DNA from: Mercenaria mercenaria
Lineage: Eukaryota > Mollusca > Bivalvia > Venerida > Veneridae
Direction: 5' to 3'
NCBI RefSeq assembly: GCF_021730395.1
Contig: NC_069367.1
Span: forward strand, 68,433,501 to 68,497,500
DNA length: 64,000 nucleotides
Shown piece after piece: positions 62,278 to 64,000 of the stretch. The notes under the pieces are model-generated. The model was given only the letters and a program-made list of their open reading frames with translations. It was not told the origin of the DNA and did no database searches. A program made the position numbers and the translations under genes. Position 1 is the stretch's first letter, and each line of letters starts with the position of its first letter.

Positions 62278-62285
62278 TACGTCAA
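62278..62285 (-). promoter_or_regulatory. TTGACGTA motif upstream of gene C
   Basis: TTTGACGTAAAA lies 122 bp before the ATG. No clear TATA box is seen. The shared position supports assigning exons 1 and 2 at 61.7-62.2 kb to this gene family. Confidence 0.4.
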
Positions 62286-62289
62286 ACTA

Positions 62290-64000
62290 ATCAACTTCAA
62301 TCAACTGTAACACATTGCATTGGAAGGGACCAATAAAAAATTCAAATCAGTAGAAAATACGTCAATATCAACACAATGGGTGTGTGTGTGGGGGTGGGGG
62401 GATGTTGCATATTTCATAACCATTCATTACCAGACCCAGTCAAATTTAGTCTGCTATTATTTTTGCCTGATTGCATTCTATCTTCTTACAGATTTTATTG
62501 TTTTATTTTTACTTCATGTTTATTAATGAAAACTATGGTTTTGAACACAATTTAACCAATGCAAACGCTGATAATATCAATCATGTGACACAATGGTAAA
62601 TAAGATGAGAAGTTTGTTTTTGGTTATACATGCGTGGTTAGACCATTTAACATAACATAGCTGGGGAGGGCCCTAGATAATGTTAGAATAACTTTTGGCC
62701 CAACCAATTTGTATGTATTAGATTTAATGCTTGTATTAAATGTGATGTATACAATGTGTGAATATATATACACTAAAATATGATTAAACTAAAAAAACAA
62801 CAACAACATAACATCATACAGTTCGGATTCTTTACTGTACTTAATTCCATTTTGAACTTTTAATGAAAATGTTTCGTTAGTGAACACTCTAAACGAAATA
62901 TTTAGCAAATGTGTCTTTTTGTGGACTGATGGAAAACTTATTGAGTGTCCCGTGGTTAATTATTTGTCTTAAGACTTTGATGAATGTATTTTGACCCTGA
63001 AACATATCTTTGTACTGATGTAAACATAGACATCAGTTCTAATCCGTTTTGAAATGGGCAAGCAACAAACCAGGATAACAACTTGACATTTGTCAACGAT
63101 GTTTAGCCATTCTTATACGTCTATTACTTTTTATTTTTTCGCATTTAAAGAATTATTTGTCCTTGTTTAATGTACTTTGTCATTTTCAGTACGTTCGCAT
63201 TTATTCTGAATCTAGGTAAACTTAAATTTCACTGCATTTCAAGTCTTTTAAATGAGTAAATGCGACCAAACAGATCGCCGTGTTTTGTAACTATTTTTAA
63301 ATTTTACCTGTGATAATTATTGCGAAAAAAAATTTCAATATAAAACCATTTATAACAAATATTTTATGTCTAACCTACGTCTATCCAGGCGTTACTTACT
63401 AAGATAATAAAACAATGTTTAAAATTCACCTACACACTTCGTAGTGATTTACTATTTATAATTATCAGTTAATAATTAACAGTTGGAAAACACATTATCA
63501 GTTAATGCATCATAAGTAACAGATGAATTTCAAATGTACGACTGACGTCAGCATACGAAGTTGTATTTAAACCATCTGCTATCTGTTCCATGCGTAAAAG
63601 CATCCACGGTTTCAAACAAGGATTCAGTCTTTGATACTATAACTAACAGTCAATTTTGACCAAGACATCACTGGAAATAGGAAGACTTATATAATCAAAG
63701 GGCCATTCATGTTTAGGTGGATGTTTGATGTTTTGAAATTTGAAAATCACCAAATTATAGAGAGAAAGAGCTATTTTAAATGAAAATTGGACACTTTACA
63801 AAATCTTTATAGCAATCTACTAACGCTTGGCAATTTACTGATATGTGCATTGAAGTCTGGAAAAGGGCTACGTGAAGGGGCCACGCTTATGGACAAATCA
63901 ACGCCTTTAAAAACTTACCAAAGAACCACTTTTCAAATAACTGCGACATATCTTCATTTTGATGCATTTGTAGTAATGCGTCTGTGCTGACATTTCAAAA
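62290..64000. other. Upstream of gene C; one dispersed repeat copy (62,378-62,495), otherwise nothing recognised
   Basis: The repeat copy shows GATGTTGCATATTTCATAAC and TGATTGCATTCTATCTTC, matching 1,682 and 1,938. The rest has only short frames. Confidence 0.5.

Overview
The window is eukaryotic, AT-rich, intron-bearing and crowded with repeats. The RUDI/V-type tRNA-derived SINE, the arrays carrying GTGACCTTGACC or AAGGTCAAGGTCA, and the AGTCCCCTACTGG and CGTATTCATAAAGC inverted-repeat elements are what I expect of a marine bivalve mollusc. I cannot fix the species.

Host coding content is one gene family: three paralogues on the minus strand, A (4.3-8.2 kb), B (20.3-28.8 kb) and C (52.9-62.2 kb). 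A and B have four small exons with phases 0, 1 and 1 and good splice sites. Exon 1 begins MD and starts a signal peptide. Exon 2 finishes it. Exon 3 encodes a Pro/Arg/Tyr- or Gly/Tyr/Pro-rich segment ending in an Asn-rich stretch and the motif SGNV(N/Q)VNQ. Exon 4 encodes a six-cysteine domain with C-(V/M)-(H/Y)-D-(P/S)-S-C. I do not recognise the family. A secreted antimicrobial, toxin-like or matrix peptide precursor is the natural guess. All three genes carry TTGACGTA 112-122 bp before the ATG. In gene C the place of exon 3 is held by a degenerate ~48-bp minisatellite whose minus strand encodes GNISSGSGNVNVSQAQ-like units, so it is an amplified form of the exon-3 motif seen once in A and B.

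The space between A and B holds minisatellites, a 1.15-kb hAT-like element with TIRs made of GTCAACTCGTCCCC units (12.1-13.3 kb), a 145-bp array and a RUDI-like SINE. Introns of B hold a small MITE-like element, a 1.85-kb TIR element with an internal 157-bp array, a 30-bp minisatellite and a ~160-bp array. Between B and C lie another degenerate array, a SINE, a truncated mariner and a 15.2-kb Polinton/Maverick (34,498-49,690). The Polinton has ~365-bp TIRs and a 6-bp target duplication (ACCATC), and it sits inside a tRNA-derived SINE. Its gene set is recognisable (integrase with chromodomain, protein-primed PolB, packaging ATPase, capsid proteins, fibre-like and coiled-coil proteins), but the copy is heavily broken. 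It is treated as a fossil.

Gene C introns contain the repeat-coding region, a short hairpin element, another SINE and a ~3.5-kb degenerate array into which a 145-bp-period array element is inserted. The last 1.7 kb shows only a fragment of the same dispersed repeat found near position 1,700. Segments in which I see nothing are listed as such.
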